Source: Malonomonas rubra DSM 5091
GTDB taxonomy: Bacteria > Desulfobacterota > Desulfuromonadia > Desulfuromonadales > Geopsychrobacteraceae
Assembly (NCBI RefSeq): GCF_900142125.1
Contig: NZ_FQZT01000005.1
Coordinates: 222,606-286,605 of the forward strand
Direction: 5' to 3'
Length of the DNA stretch: 64,000 nt
A program made the translations under genes and the position numbers. The notes beneath the pieces were generated by a model that ran no database searches, was not told where the DNA came from, and saw only the letters and a list, made by a program, of their open reading frames with translations. Below are positions 37,714 through 45,811 of the stretch, piece by piece. Position 1 is the first letter of the stretch. Each line of letters opens with the position of its first letter.

Positions 37714-37827
37714 TTCTAGCTCCAGTATCTTTGCTGGCAAGTGTTGCCTGCTGAAGGTGAGACAGTTTAGCTGATTTCTTCTGCTCTTCAAGAAAGTTCA
37801 TTTTAATAAAAAGTTTTGGAGTCGATT

Positions 37828-38238
37828 TTGAACCAGCGTCTTTTTCTTTTGTTGCTTTGCCTGTTTCTCCTTGGAGCCTGTGCCCGTTCCTTTGATCCTC
37901 GAGCTGACTTGCTAGACGATTCCAGGCATTTTCGAGATGCGTTGCGCTGGCAGGACTATATCGGCGCTGGCCGGCACATGCAGGATGATGTGAAGCAGTC
38001 ATTGATGGATATTTTCCAGGATAATGAGGATTTGCGCATTGTTGACAGTTCCATCTATCGGGTCGATGTTGCTCCGGAGGGCGATCGCGCTGAAATCGAA
38101 TATCGCATGCAATATTATCGTTTGCCATCGATGCGGGTGCAAAAATGGCATTGGCTGCAACAGTGGCAATTGCAGCCAGGTAAAGGTATGAATCAGGGTT
38201 TGTGGCTGATCGTCAATTCCCCTCCTCCACTCGATTGA
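37828..38238 (+). CDS. small lipoprotein
   Basis: 136-residue protein with a type II signal peptide (NQRLFLLLLCLFLLGAC; lipobox LGAC, Cys about 18). The mature domain of about 115 residues has an acidic helical start, then a beta region with paired Trp residues (QKWHWLQQWQLQPG). It resembles NTF2-like small periplasmic domains, but I do not recognise a family. TTG 37828 is favoured because GGAG at 37818-37821 precedes it. The gene stands alone between grxC (divergent) and the sfr locus. Confidence 0.72.
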   Translation: MNQRLFLLLLCLFLLGACARSFDPRADLLDDSRHFRDALRWQDYIGAGRHMQDDVKQSLMDIFQDNEDLRIVDSSIYRVDVAPEGDRAEIEYRMQYYRLPSMRVQKWHWLQQWQLQPGKGMNQGLWLIVNSPPPLD

Positions 38239-38420
38239 AATCACCGGTTCAAAGTGTGGGATTTCGCCCTAACGGATTGTTTTCCCTTGCGTTTACATGA
38301 TCTTCCAGAACCGTGAAAATTGAAAAAATAGCCTTGATTTAAGACCCTCATTTGTGGTATCTACCTGCATACTGTATACGATTTAATTCAACGAAAACAG
38401 CCAGAACATCGGACGATTAT

Positions 38421-38462
38421 CCCCGTTTTTGGGGTTCACGACCTTCCTCTTGGGGAAGGTCG
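38421..38462 (+). promoter_or_regulatory. 5' leader of sfrB with two hairpins
   Basis: The 246-base gap before sfrB holds a cccc/gggg hairpin (38421-38434) and then a 9-bp stem cgaccttcc / ggaaggtcg (38439-38462), both just upstream of the AGGAGG ribosome-binding site at 38474-38479. Further upstream, near 38370, a near-palindromic atactgtatac stretch could be an operator. This suggests regulated expression, but no known riboswitch is recognised. Confidence 0.4.
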
Positions 38463-38484
38463 AAGCAGGTCATAGGAGGCCGGT

Positions 38485-40509
38485 TTGTCACAGGTTACTT
38501 TTTCCAGCTGGGGAAGACAGGTTGTCGATAATCGGCAGGGTGGCGACGCCGAAGTCGAAGTCGCCAAAAAGAAGTTGCCGGTTCATTTCGGCGGTGAAAA
38601 AGAGATCGCCGCCTTCATGGGCTGGGACGGTCTGATTCTGAAAGATCCCAATGTCGATGTGGTGGCGATGGCCGCCGAATACGCCAAGCGGGTGCAGGAA
38701 GATTATTGCTGTGCCAAGTGCTCGCCCGGTAAAAAGGGAACCCGGGTTATGCAGGATACGCTGGCCCGTATCGTCGACGGAGAGGGAACAGAAGCGGATC
38801 TCGATACCCTGTTGAATATTGCAGATCTGTTGCAGAACTGTAAATGTACGCTCTGTCAGACATCGGCGATTCCTGTTGCCGATACCGTCAAGCATTTCCG
38901 TGCGGATTACATTGACTATATCAATGGCAACAAAAAGGAAAAGAAAGCCGTTGATTACAAGGTCAAGATGACGGCTCCCTGCCAGGATAAGTGTCCGGCT
39001 CATATCGATATCCCCTCGTACATCGAGGCGATCAAAGAGCGTCGCTTTGATGAGTCGCTTGAAATTATTCGTGAAAGCATGCCGCTGCCGGCAGTCTGTG
39101 GCCGCGTTTGCCCGCACCCTTGTGAAACGGCCTGCCGCCGTGCCAATGTTGACGATTCGGTCAATATCATGGTGCTGAAGCGGACTGCCTCTGACTACGA
39201 GTGGATGCATAACCACCAGCCACCAATGCAGGCGAAGCCGAAGAAGGACAAGAAAATTGCCATCGTCGGTGCCGGCCCAGCCGGTCTGGCCGCAGCCTAC
39301 TACCTGGCTCTGGAAGGTTACCCCTGTACCATTTACGAGGCCCTGCCGGAAGGTTACGGTGGTGGCATGATCGCTGTTGGTATTCCGGCTTACCGGATGC
39401 CACGTCATATTCTGCAGCGCGATATCGACATCATCTGCTCGATGGGTGTTGAAATTAAATACGAAACCAAGGTTGGTGTTGATGTCAGCCTGATGGAACT
39501 GAAAGAACAGTTTGATGCTGTTCTGCTTGCGCCTGGTGCCCACAAGTCGAAACCGGCAGGCATCGAGGGTGAGGATCAGGGCTACAAGGGTTTCCTCGCC
39601 GGTGGTATCGAGTTCCTGCGTGAAGCCTACATGGGTAAGCCGACCGGCATGGGCAAGAAAGTCTGCGTTGTCGGTGGTGGTAATACTGCTATTGACTGTG
39701 TCCGGGTTGCCCTGCGTGAAGGTGCTGAAGACTCGGTTCTGCTCTATCGCCGGACCCGTAAAGAAATGCCGGCGGACGTCTGGGAAGTCGACGGTGCCGA
39801 CGAGGAAGGCGTTCAGTTTGAATTCCTGGTCCTGCCGAAGAAGATCATCGTTGATGACAACAAGCAGGTTACCGGTGTTGAGTGCGTCCGCATGGAACTG
39901 GGCGAGCCGGATGATTCCGGTCGTCGTCGTCCACAACCGGTTGAAGGCAGCGAGTTTGTTGTTGAGTGCGACACCCTGATTCCGGCGATCGGCCAGGACC
40001 CGGACCTCTCCTTTATTACCGAAGAGACCGGTATTGCCATCACCCGTTGGAATACGGTCGTGACCAAGTTCGTGCCGCTGAAGAGTGAAGCGGGCCGTGA
40101 CCTGAATGACGACATGGGTAACCCGCTTTCCCGCGTACTGATCACCGACATGGACGGCGTTTTCGCTTCCGGTGACGCCGAGATCGGCCCACTGACCGTT
40201 GTTGCCTGTGTTGGTAATGCTCACCGTGCGGCTAAGGTCATCCAGCGTTATCTGGAAGAGGGCGAAGCCTACCTGACTGATGAGGACTTCCACGAGGATC
40301 TTCTCAGTCACATGGGCGTCTACGACAAGAACGAAGATGTGCCTTGGCTCGACGCAGTACAGCGCTTCAACCAGCATGAGATTCATGGACAGGAGCGCGC
40401 CAGCAAGGGCAACTATAATGAGGTCGAACTTGGCTTCAATGATACGGAAGCAGTCAAAGAGGCAGAACGCTGCCTGCGCTGCTACCGCGTTTCAATGATT
40501 GCTGTTTAA
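38485..40509 (+). CDS. sfrB: SfrB-like NAD(P)H oxidoreductase subunit (NuoF C-terminal domain fused to GltD-like flavoprotein)
   Basis: 674-residue protein. Residues 1-145 resemble the NuoF C-terminal iron-sulfur domain (Cys75, 76, 79 and Cys119, 121, 124). Residues 160-220 form the GltD-like two-cluster segment (Cys166, 170, 205, 209, 213, 217). From 258 there is an FAD site (VGAGPAGLAAAYYL) and an NAD(P)H site (GGGNTAIDCV, about 412). This matches SfrB, the GltD-like subunit of the Geobacter SfrAB NADPH oxidoreductase; the symbol is by resemblance. TTG 38485 follows AGGAGG. sfrA-like follows after 68 bases. Confidence 0.8.
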   Translation: MSQVTFSSWGRQVVDNRQGGDAEVEVAKKKLPVHFGGEKEIAAFMGWDGLILKDPNVDVVAMAAEYAKRVQEDYCCAKCSPGKKGTRVMQDTLARIVDGEGTEADLDTLLNIADLLQNCKCTLCQTSAIPVADTVKHFRADYIDYINGNKKEKKAVDYKVKMTAPCQDKCPAHIDIPSYIEAIKERRFDESLEIIRESMPLPAVCGRVCPHPCETACRRANVDDSVNIMVLKRTASDYEWMHNHQPPMQAKPKKDKKIAIVGAGPAGLAAAYYLALEGYPCTIYEALPEGYGGGMIAVGIPAYRMPRHILQRDIDIICSMGVEIKYETKVGVDVSLMELKEQFDAVLLAPGAHKSKPAGIEGEDQGYKGFLAGGIEFLREAYMGKPTGMGKKVCVVGGGNTAIDCVRVALREGAEDSVLLYRRTRKEMPADVWEVDGADEEGVQFEFLVLPKKIIVDDNKQVTGVECVRMELGEPDDSGRRRPQPVEGSEFVVECDTLIPAIGQDPDLSFITEETGIAITRWNTVVTKFVPLKSEAGRDLNDDMGNPLSRVLITDMDGVFASGDAEIGPLTVVACVGNAHRAAKVIQRYLEEGEAYLTDEDFHEDLLSHMGVYDKNEDVPWLDAVQRFNQHEIHGQERASKGNYNEVELGFNDTEAVKEAERCLRCYRVSMIAV

Positions 40510-40529
40510 CAGATTGTTCTGAACACTAA

Positions 40530-40557
40530 GACTGCACTGCCGATTGGCGGTGCAGTC
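40530..40557 (+). other. intercistronic hairpin sfrB-sfrA
   Basis: Stem of about 12 bp (gactgcac / gtgcagtc plus inner pairs) with a 4-base loop and no T-run. It lies between the two sfr genes and may affect mRNA stability or partial readthrough. Confidence 0.4.
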
Positions 40558-40577
40558 GACATTCGAGGTGAATATAT

Positions 40578-43127
40578 ATGGTCAGCTTGACGATTGACGG
40601 TAAGTCGGTAAGTGTGCCGGAGGAAACAACTATCCTTGAGGCAGCACGGCAACTGGATATCCACATTCCGACTCTCTGCTGGTTGGAAAAAGTTTCGCCG
40701 ACAGGCGCTTGCCGCATCTGTGCTGTTGAGATTGAAGGTGTCGATCGGCCGATGACAGCGTGTAATACCCCGGTTAAAGAGGGGATTGTGGTGACCACCC
40801 AGTCGGAAAAGTTGACCCAGATCCGCAAGCAGATCATGGAACTGATTCTGGTCAACCACCCGCTTGATTGCCCGGTCTGCGATGCGGGTGGTGAATGTGA
40901 CCTGCAGAATACCTGCTACGAACTGGGCGTCAGTGAGCAGCCGTTCAAAGCGCTGGATGTCAACCCCGAGACTATCGATCGTTGGCCGCTGATCCAGCAG
41001 GTTCCTTCCCGCTGTGTCATGTGTGAAAAATGTGTCAAGGTCTGTCATGAAACGGTCGGCTCTGCATCTCTCTTCGTCAACGACAAAGGGGACAAGGCGT
41101 TCATCGATAAAGACCTCGAAAAGTGTATTTTCTGCGGCAACTGTGTTTCCGTCTGCCCGACCGGGACCATGATTTCCAAGCCGTTCAAGTTCAAGGCTCG
41201 CCCTTGGGCGTTGCGGAAAGTCCCTTCCGTTTGCACCTACTGCCCAAGCCAGTGCCAGATCGATATCAACGTTCAGAATAACGAAATCTTCCGCGTGACC
41301 TCCGATGATGAAGGCACTGTCAACAACGGTAATCTCTGTATCGGTGGTTTCTTCGGCTATGGTTACGTCAATAGCCCTGAACGCCTTAAGGCGCCGACAG
41401 TTGATGGCTATGACGTCGACTGGGACAAGGCGATGGAAGTGATGGTGGCAGGGATCGAGAATGTAAAAGAGACCGCTGGTGCTGCGGCTATCGCCGGTCT
41501 TGCGTCTCCGCGCCTGACAAACGAAGAGAACTACCTTTTCCAGAAGCTGTTCCGCGCAGCAATCGGCAGTAACAATATCGATTCGGAGGCCCGCTTCGGG
41601 GCTCTGCGCGCCCTCAGTGCTCTCGACAAAGGTGTCGGCCTTAAAGGGTCCAGCAACCTGCTTTCTGCAATCGGCTCGGCAGATGCGGTTCTGGTTTTCG
41701 GTGCCGACCCCTCGGCGGAAGCACCGGCTGTCGACTGGCAGATTCAAAAGGCAACCCGCATTGCGGACGGCAAGCTCGTTATCGCTAACATGCGTGAGAT
41801 TCACCTGACTCCGTTCGCCAACAGCCAACTGACCTACAAGCCGGGCAGCGAGATCGCGCTGGCCAACGCACTGGGTCGCCTGCTGGTTGATCGTGGCCTG
41901 ATCGACGAAGATTATCTCAACAGCATGGTTGCCAATCTGGATGAGCTGAAAGATCAACTGGCTGCTGTTAATGTTGATGAGGCGGTTGCCGCTACCGGTC
42001 TTGACCGTGCCGCGTTGGAAGCTGCAGCTGATATCATCGGCAAGGCTGAAAATGTTGCGATCGTCTTCGGCGGCGATATTACGAAATCTGAGCTTGGTAC
42101 TGCCAAGTCGGCTGCTGTTGCCAATCTGGCGATTTTGAGTGGTGCGCTGCGTAATCAGGGTGGGCTCTTCCCGCTGGATGAAAAAGGTAACATGCAGGGC
42201 CTGCTTGATATGGGGGTTTACCCAGAGGCGTTGCCCGGGTTCCAGACATACGATGAGAGCAAAGATAAGTTTTCTCGCGTCTGGGGTGCTCAATTGCCGG
42301 ATGGTGGTCTGGACGCTGAGGGAATCCTGGAGGGCATTGAGTCGGGTAAAATCAAGTTCCTCTACCTGGCAGCAGTCAATCCTCAATCGTTCCCGAACAG
42401 TAGTCGCTGGATGACGGCACTGGAAAAGGTTGAAACCCTGGTGGTCCAGGATATTCTGCCGACAGCTGTAACCAAGCTGGCAAAGATTGTTTTGCCTGGA
42501 GCCTCTTTTGCTGAAAAGAGTGGTAGCGTGACCTCTCTTGATCAGCGCGTCAGATCGCTTGAACAAGCGATTCGGCCGGTCGGTAGCGCTCGTGAAGATT
42601 GGTCGATCTTTGCCGAATTATACGGGCGCCTGACCAAGCAGCCGGTGACTTTCAGCCAGGCCAGCATCCTGACTGAACTGAGCAACTTGACTTCAATTTA
42701 CGGTGATGTCTGCTTTACTGGTGACGATCGTCATCGCCCGTGCCTGAAGCAGCCGTACAGCCCGGCAGAGAAAAGCCTGAAGTATCAACTGGTGACTGTC
42801 AATGACAACGCCGATGGTCTGCAGCTGTTAAGTGGGTCCTCCATGAGCCACTTCGGCACCACTTCAACCTGGGCAGCAGCCCCGATGGAAGTTGAGCCGG
42901 AAGGACTGATTCAGATCAGCGCTGCAGATGCAGATGCTGCTGGCGTCAAGGATGGCGACAAGCTGAAGCTGACCAGCGCTAAGGGATCAACCGTTGGTAA
43001 GGTCAAGGTTTCAAAGACCTTGCCTCAGGGCTTGTTGTTCGCCCCAAATAACTTCACCGAACTGGGGGTTGCCAAGCTGATGAACGATGGCAGCAATCGC
43101 ACCGCAGTTGAGGTGGCAAAAGTCTGA
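40578..43127 (+). CDS. sfrA: SfrA-like iron-sulfur/molybdopterin-fold subunit (NuoG-like)
   Basis: 849-residue NuoG/formate-dehydrogenase-like protein. In order it has a 2Fe-2S domain (Cys34, 45, 48, 62), a His-Cys3 cluster (His94, Cys98, 101, 107) and two 4Fe-4S ferredoxin motifs (Cys146, 149, 152, 156 and Cys183, 186, 189, 193). A further 4Fe-4S site of the molybdopterin oxidoreductase type follows (Cys219, 222, 226), then a long molybdopterin-fold domain and a dinucleotide-binding-like C-terminus. With the upstream flavoprotein it forms a soluble SfrAB-type complex moving electrons between NAD(P)H and ferredoxin-like carriers. Molybdenum binding is uncertain. A terminator follows. Confidence 0.82.
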   Translation: MVSLTIDGKSVSVPEETTILEAARQLDIHIPTLCWLEKVSPTGACRICAVEIEGVDRPMTACNTPVKEGIVVTTQSEKLTQIRKQIMELILVNHPLDCPVCDAGGECDLQNTCYELGVSEQPFKALDVNPETIDRWPLIQQVPSRCVMCEKCVKVCHETVGSASLFVNDKGDKAFIDKDLEKCIFCGNCVSVCPTGTMISKPFKFKARPWALRKVPSVCTYCPSQCQIDINVQNNEIFRVTSDDEGTVNNGNLCIGGFFGYGYVNSPERLKAPTVDGYDVDWDKAMEVMVAGIENVKETAGAAAIAGLASPRLTNEENYLFQKLFRAAIGSNNIDSEARFGALRALSALDKGVGLKGSSNLLSAIGSADAVLVFGADPSAEAPAVDWQIQKATRIADGKLVIANMREIHLTPFANSQLTYKPGSEIALANALGRLLVDRGLIDEDYLNSMVANLDELKDQLAAVNVDEAVAATGLDRAALEAAADIIGKAENVAIVFGGDITKSELGTAKSAAVANLAILSGALRNQGGLFPLDEKGNMQGLLDMGVYPEALPGFQTYDESKDKFSRVWGAQLPDGGLDAEGILEGIESGKIKFLYLAAVNPQSFPNSSRWMTALEKVETLVVQDILPTAVTKLAKIVLPGASFAEKSGSVTSLDQRVRSLEQAIRPVGSAREDWSIFAELYGRLTKQPVTFSQASILTELSNLTSIYGDVCFTGDDRHRPCLKQPYSPAEKSLKYQLVTVNDNADGLQLLSGSSMSHFGTTSTWAAAPMEVEPEGLIQISAADADAAGVKDGDKLKLTSAKGSTVGKVKVSKTLPQGLLFAPNNFTELGVAKLMNDGSNRTAVEVAKV

Positions 43128-43155
43128 TTGAATGCTCTCAGCATTTAACGTGCAT

Positions 43156-43188
43156 ACGCCCTGGATTCTATCCAGGGCGTTTTTTTTG
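43156..43188 (+). terminator. rho-independent terminator of the sfr operon
   Basis: Perfect 10-bp stem acgccctgga / tccagggcgt with a 5-base loop and a following run of eight T. It sits 28 bases after the sfrA stop and may also stop the convergent mltG transcript. Confidence 0.93.
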
Positions 43189-43193
43189 TTCTG

Positions 43194-44186
43194 TTAGCGA
43201 TTGAGTTGGTACTTGCGTACGGCCCGATTGTGTTCTTTCAGGGTTTTTGAGAAGTGGTGAGAGCCGTCCCCTTTTGCAACGAAGTAGAGGTACTGGCTTT
43301 CTGCCGGGATTGCTGCCGCTTTTAGCGCAGCAAGGCCAGGGCTCGCAATCGGACCTGGCGGCAAGCCTCGAATGATATAGGTATTGTAGGGGGTTTTGCT
43401 CTTCAGGTGTTTACGGGTCAAATTGCCATCAAAATTTTTGATACCGTAAATAACAGTTGGGTCTGTTTGCAGTTGCATCCCTTTTTTTAATCGATTATGG
43501 AAGACAGAAGAAATCAAAGGCATCTCTTCCATTTTTCCCGTCTCTTTTTCGATTATTGACGCGAGCGTCACCAGCTCGTGAAAATCCAGTTTATTCTTTT
43601 TCGCTGCGGCCAAAATATTTTGTGGAAGATTGCTTAAGAACTGTTTCACCATCATTGTCAGAAGCTGCTTTTCGCTGACGCCTGGGGTGAAAAGGTAGGT
43701 CTCAGGGTAAAGATAACCTTCAAGGCTATCTGCCTGTAAAGAAAAGGACGCGATAAATGACTTATCGTAAGCAAGCTGCAAAAGTTTAGTTTTGTCGCCA
43801 TAACCGAGTTTTTGAATCCGTTCGACGATCTGCTGTAAGGTGAAACCTTCAGGAATGGTAAGTGAAACTTTCTCAACATCTCCGGTCGCCAGGCGGTGAA
43901 GGATCTGCTGCGGAGTTGCTTGCTCACTGAACCGATAATGGCCCGTGTGAATTTTTTCACCTACATCTTCAAGGCGTGCAAAAAAACGCAAGGAAAGAGA
44001 TGTGCGAACAACTCCGGATGATTCAAGATCTCTTGCAACCTTGATCAGGCTAGCTCCTGGTTGCAATTGATAATCGATGGTTTCGGTAGGGGTGACAGGG
44101 GAGTATAGCAGGTAATAAGTCAAGCTGCCGAAGGAGAGAGCCAGTAGTAATGAAACCAGCAAAACGCCAGTCAGCAGCTTGCGCAT
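43194..44186 (-). CDS. mltG: endolytic transglycosylase MltG
   Basis: Membrane-anchored murein lyase (YceG family) that trims nascent glycan strands. 330 residues: one N-terminal transmembrane helix (about 4-28), a LysM-like subdomain, then the catalytic domain with Glu in LASIIEKETG (about 208-217). The family-typical NTYIIRGLPPGPIASPG stretch lies near 268-284. ATG 44186 is preferred to TTG 44189 by the spacing to AAAGAG. plsY lies directly upstream on the same strand. Confidence 0.93.
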   Translation of the reverse strand: MRKLLTGVLLVSLLLALSFGSLTYYLLYSPVTPTETIDYQLQPGASLIKVARDLESSGVVRTSLSLRFFARLEDVGEKIHTGHYRFSEQATPQQILHRLATGDVEKVSLTIPEGFTLQQIVERIQKLGYGDKTKLLQLAYDKSFIASFSLQADSLEGYLYPETYLFTPGVSEKQLLTMMVKQFLSNLPQNILAAAKKNKLDFHELVTLASIIEKETGKMEEMPLISSVFHNRLKKGMQLQTDPTVIYGIKNFDGNLTRKHLKSKTPYNTYIIRGLPPGPIASPGLAALKAAAIPAESQYLYFVAKGDGSHHFSKTLKEHNRAVRKYQLNR

Positions 44187-44197
44187 CAAATAACTCT

Positions 44198-44782
44198 TTA
44201 CAGGGAAAACTTATTCTCTTTTTTTGCCAACAGGCGCTCAATGTTTTCTTTGTGACGATAAATAACCAAAGCAGCCATACAGAATGTCACAAAAAAGAGC
44301 ATCATCTGCTGCTCAACCAGTAATACCAGGTAGGGTAGAGCTGCAGCGGCAGAAATCGATGCGAGTGAAATATAGCGCCAGCGACCGAGGACAACCAGAA
44401 ACAGAGAGAGTGCTAAAAGAATAGAGCCTGGAGAGATGACCAGGAAAACGCCAAATGCAGTAGCAACGCCTTTGCCGCCTTTAAAATTAATGTAGGCCGG
44501 GTAGCAATGGCCAAGAAGGGCCATGAGGCCGACCATGCCGAGTTCTGCTCCCTGAAATCCACTGACGAGAGCAATCAGAGCCGGGATGATGCCTTTGAGA
44601 CTGTCGCCGGCGAGCGTGACCAGGCCCATTTTTCGGCCGGCAGTCCGGTAAACGTTGGTTGCTCCGATGTTGCCACTGCCGACAGTGCGCAGATCTTCGC
44701 CGCCGGTTATTTTGGTCATGATAATACCGGTCGGAATGGCACCAACAAGGTATGAGAATATTAGTAACAGAAAAAGGCCCAT
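44198..44782 (-). CDS. plsY: acyl-phosphate glycerol-3-phosphate acyltransferase
   Basis: Integral membrane enzyme for the first acylation of phospholipid synthesis, 194 residues. It shows the conserved GSGNIGATNVYR (about 36-47), GDSLKG, and FKGGKGVAT (about 98-106) motifs and five or more hydrophobic helices. A strong AAGGAGGAA lies 7 bases before ATG 44782. It is co-oriented with mltG, 11 bases apart. Confidence 0.95.
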   Translation of the reverse strand: MGLFLLLIFSYLVGAIPTGIIMTKITGGEDLRTVGSGNIGATNVYRTAGRKMGLVTLAGDSLKGIIPALIALVSGFQGAELGMVGLMALLGHCYPAYINFKGGKGVATAFGVFLVISPGSILLALSLFLVVLGRWRYISLASISAAAALPYLVLLVEQQMMLFFVTFCMAALVIYRHKENIERLLAKKENKFSL

Positions 44783-44967
44783 AGCGAAGATTCCTCCTTG
44801 GCTTCAGAAACAGAAAAGCGACCTGCTAGGCCGCTTAAATAGAAACGAAATCATTGCAAGCGACCGTATATTTTTAACATTCCCCGCCGGATAAAAGCAA
44901 GAAGGTCGGCACCTGTAGGCACCGGGGGAGGTGTAAAAAGTCGCAGATATTTGTGTTTGAATAAAGT

Positions 44968-45228
44968 TTATTCGCAAAGGCCGCTAGCAGGAGAGTAGCT
45001 CAGGTTGCTGGTGCACTGAGGGCTAGCAAAACATTTATCGGCTATAGGATCGAGATTCATGCCCTCCGGGCAAGAAAATTCATCCGGTGGAGCAACTTGG
45101 CAGCGGTTGAGTTCGCGCACGAACTCGCCTTTAGCGCAGAGAGGTTGAGAGCTTTCAACGGCAACAGCAGCAGTCAAAAGAGCAAAACAGAACGAAAGAG
45201 CAGTAACACTGAAAATAATTTTTTTCAC
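44968..45228 (-). CDS. small Cys-rich exported protein
   Basis: 86-residue protein with a clear signal peptide (MKKIIFSVTALSFCFALLTAAVA) and a mature part of about 60 residues with six cysteines, evenly spread (PLCAKG, NRCQ, FSCPEG, DKCF, PQCTS, GLCE). This is a pattern of a small disulfide-rich extracellular or periplasmic domain. No family recognised. GTG 45228 is the best start, since AAGGAG is 7 bases upstream; the longer frame to 45255 lacks a site. Confidence 0.6.
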   Translation of the reverse strand: MKKIIFSVTALSFCFALLTAAVAVESSQPLCAKGEFVRELNRCQVAPPDEFSCPEGMNLDPIADKCFASPQCTSNLSYSPASGLCE

Positions 45229-45247
45229 GAAAATCTCCTTAATGCGG

Positions 45248-45314
45248 TATCGCAATATCTTTTGCAGGGAGCGTTTTCATTTCTGGCTGGAAGATATATG
45301 CTTATATTGCGATA
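45248..45314. promoter_or_regulatory. paired inverted near-palindromes, candidate operators
   Basis: tatcgcaatat at 45248-45258 and its exact inverse atattgcgata at 45304-45314 lie 45 bases apart, just upstream of the Cys-rich exported protein gene. Each is close to an ATAT-YGCR-ATAT palindrome, as expected for a dimeric repressor. The rest of the gap (45315-45506) is AT-rich with nothing clear. Confidence 0.45.
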
Positions 45315-45506
45315 TTGATATACCAAGAGGATTTTAATGTCCAGTAAAAAATGAGTCTTCGCCGACCTTTTAATGCTTCGTTAAATGGGCGAATAAGAAA
45401 ATACTTTTAAATCAGAAAGATAGGAAAATATTATGAGAGCCAGGCAAAAGCAATGCTTGTGAACGCTAAGTGAGATAAGAAAAAAGCTGGTTTTTATGAT
45501 TATAAA

Positions 45507-45540
45507 AAAAGAGGAATCAGCAAACACTGATTCCTCTTTT
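45507..45540 (-). terminator. bidirectional terminator, ancestral end of the tRNA-Ser transcript
   Basis: 13-bp stem aaaagaggaatca / tgattcctctttt with an 8-base loop and A/T tracts on both sides. It sits three bases outside attL. Read on the reverse strand it follows the 3' end of the tRNA-Ser copy directly, so it was probably the original terminator of the tRNA gene before the element inserted. Confidence 0.75.
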
Positions 45541-45542
45541 AG

Positions 45543-45602
45543 TATGGCGGAGAGGGGGAGATTCGAACTCCCGGTCCCTTGCGGGACAACAGATTTCGAG
45601 TC
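45543..45602 (-). other. attL: partial tRNA-Ser copy
   Basis: Reads on the reverse strand as the anticodon loop through the CCA end of a tRNA-Ser, without the 5' half, so not a functional tRNA. It differs from the attR copy only at four positions, all in the long variable arm, which stays paired (cccttgcggg here, ggcttgcgcc there). Confidence 0.88.
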
Positions 45603-45733
45603 ATTTGCCTCAGTAAAATCATACAACCTCATACTACATCAAAATTCAGAAAATACAATCGTTAAAACGGTAACTTATCCATCCTTGTTGACTCAGGCGA
45701 CATCATCCGCTATCTTTTAAAAACATTCAATTT

Positions 45734-45752
45734 TGCTACCCAAGTGCTACCC
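45734..45752 (+). repeat. direct repeats TGCTACCC, candidate integrase arm sites (left)
   Basis: Two copies of tgctaccc, 11 bases apart, between attL and the integrase gene. The same heptamer gctaccc occurs twice near the right end (60191-60210). This is the layout expected for arm-type binding sites of a tyrosine integrase. Confidence 0.6.
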
Positions 45753-45811
45753 ATAAATTACCCAGCAGGGCAACAGATTATCAATCTGTCGTCTTGAAAA
45801 GGATGGCCAAT

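Noticed and set aside
38488..40386. Long reverse-strand open frame opposite sfrB (and a similar one opposite sfrA)
   Set aside because: The forward proteins have complete cofactor motifs; the reverse translations match nothing recognisable and arise from codon bias.
44783..44967. Riboswitch or structured RNA upstream of plsY
   Set aside because: I looked for GEMM (cyclic-di-GMP) and similar cores; the conserved residues are not there. It has only repeated ggcacc units.
45543..45602. Functional tRNA at the left boundary
   Set aside because: Only the anticodon loop to the 3' end is present; the 5' half is missing, so it is an attachment-site copy.
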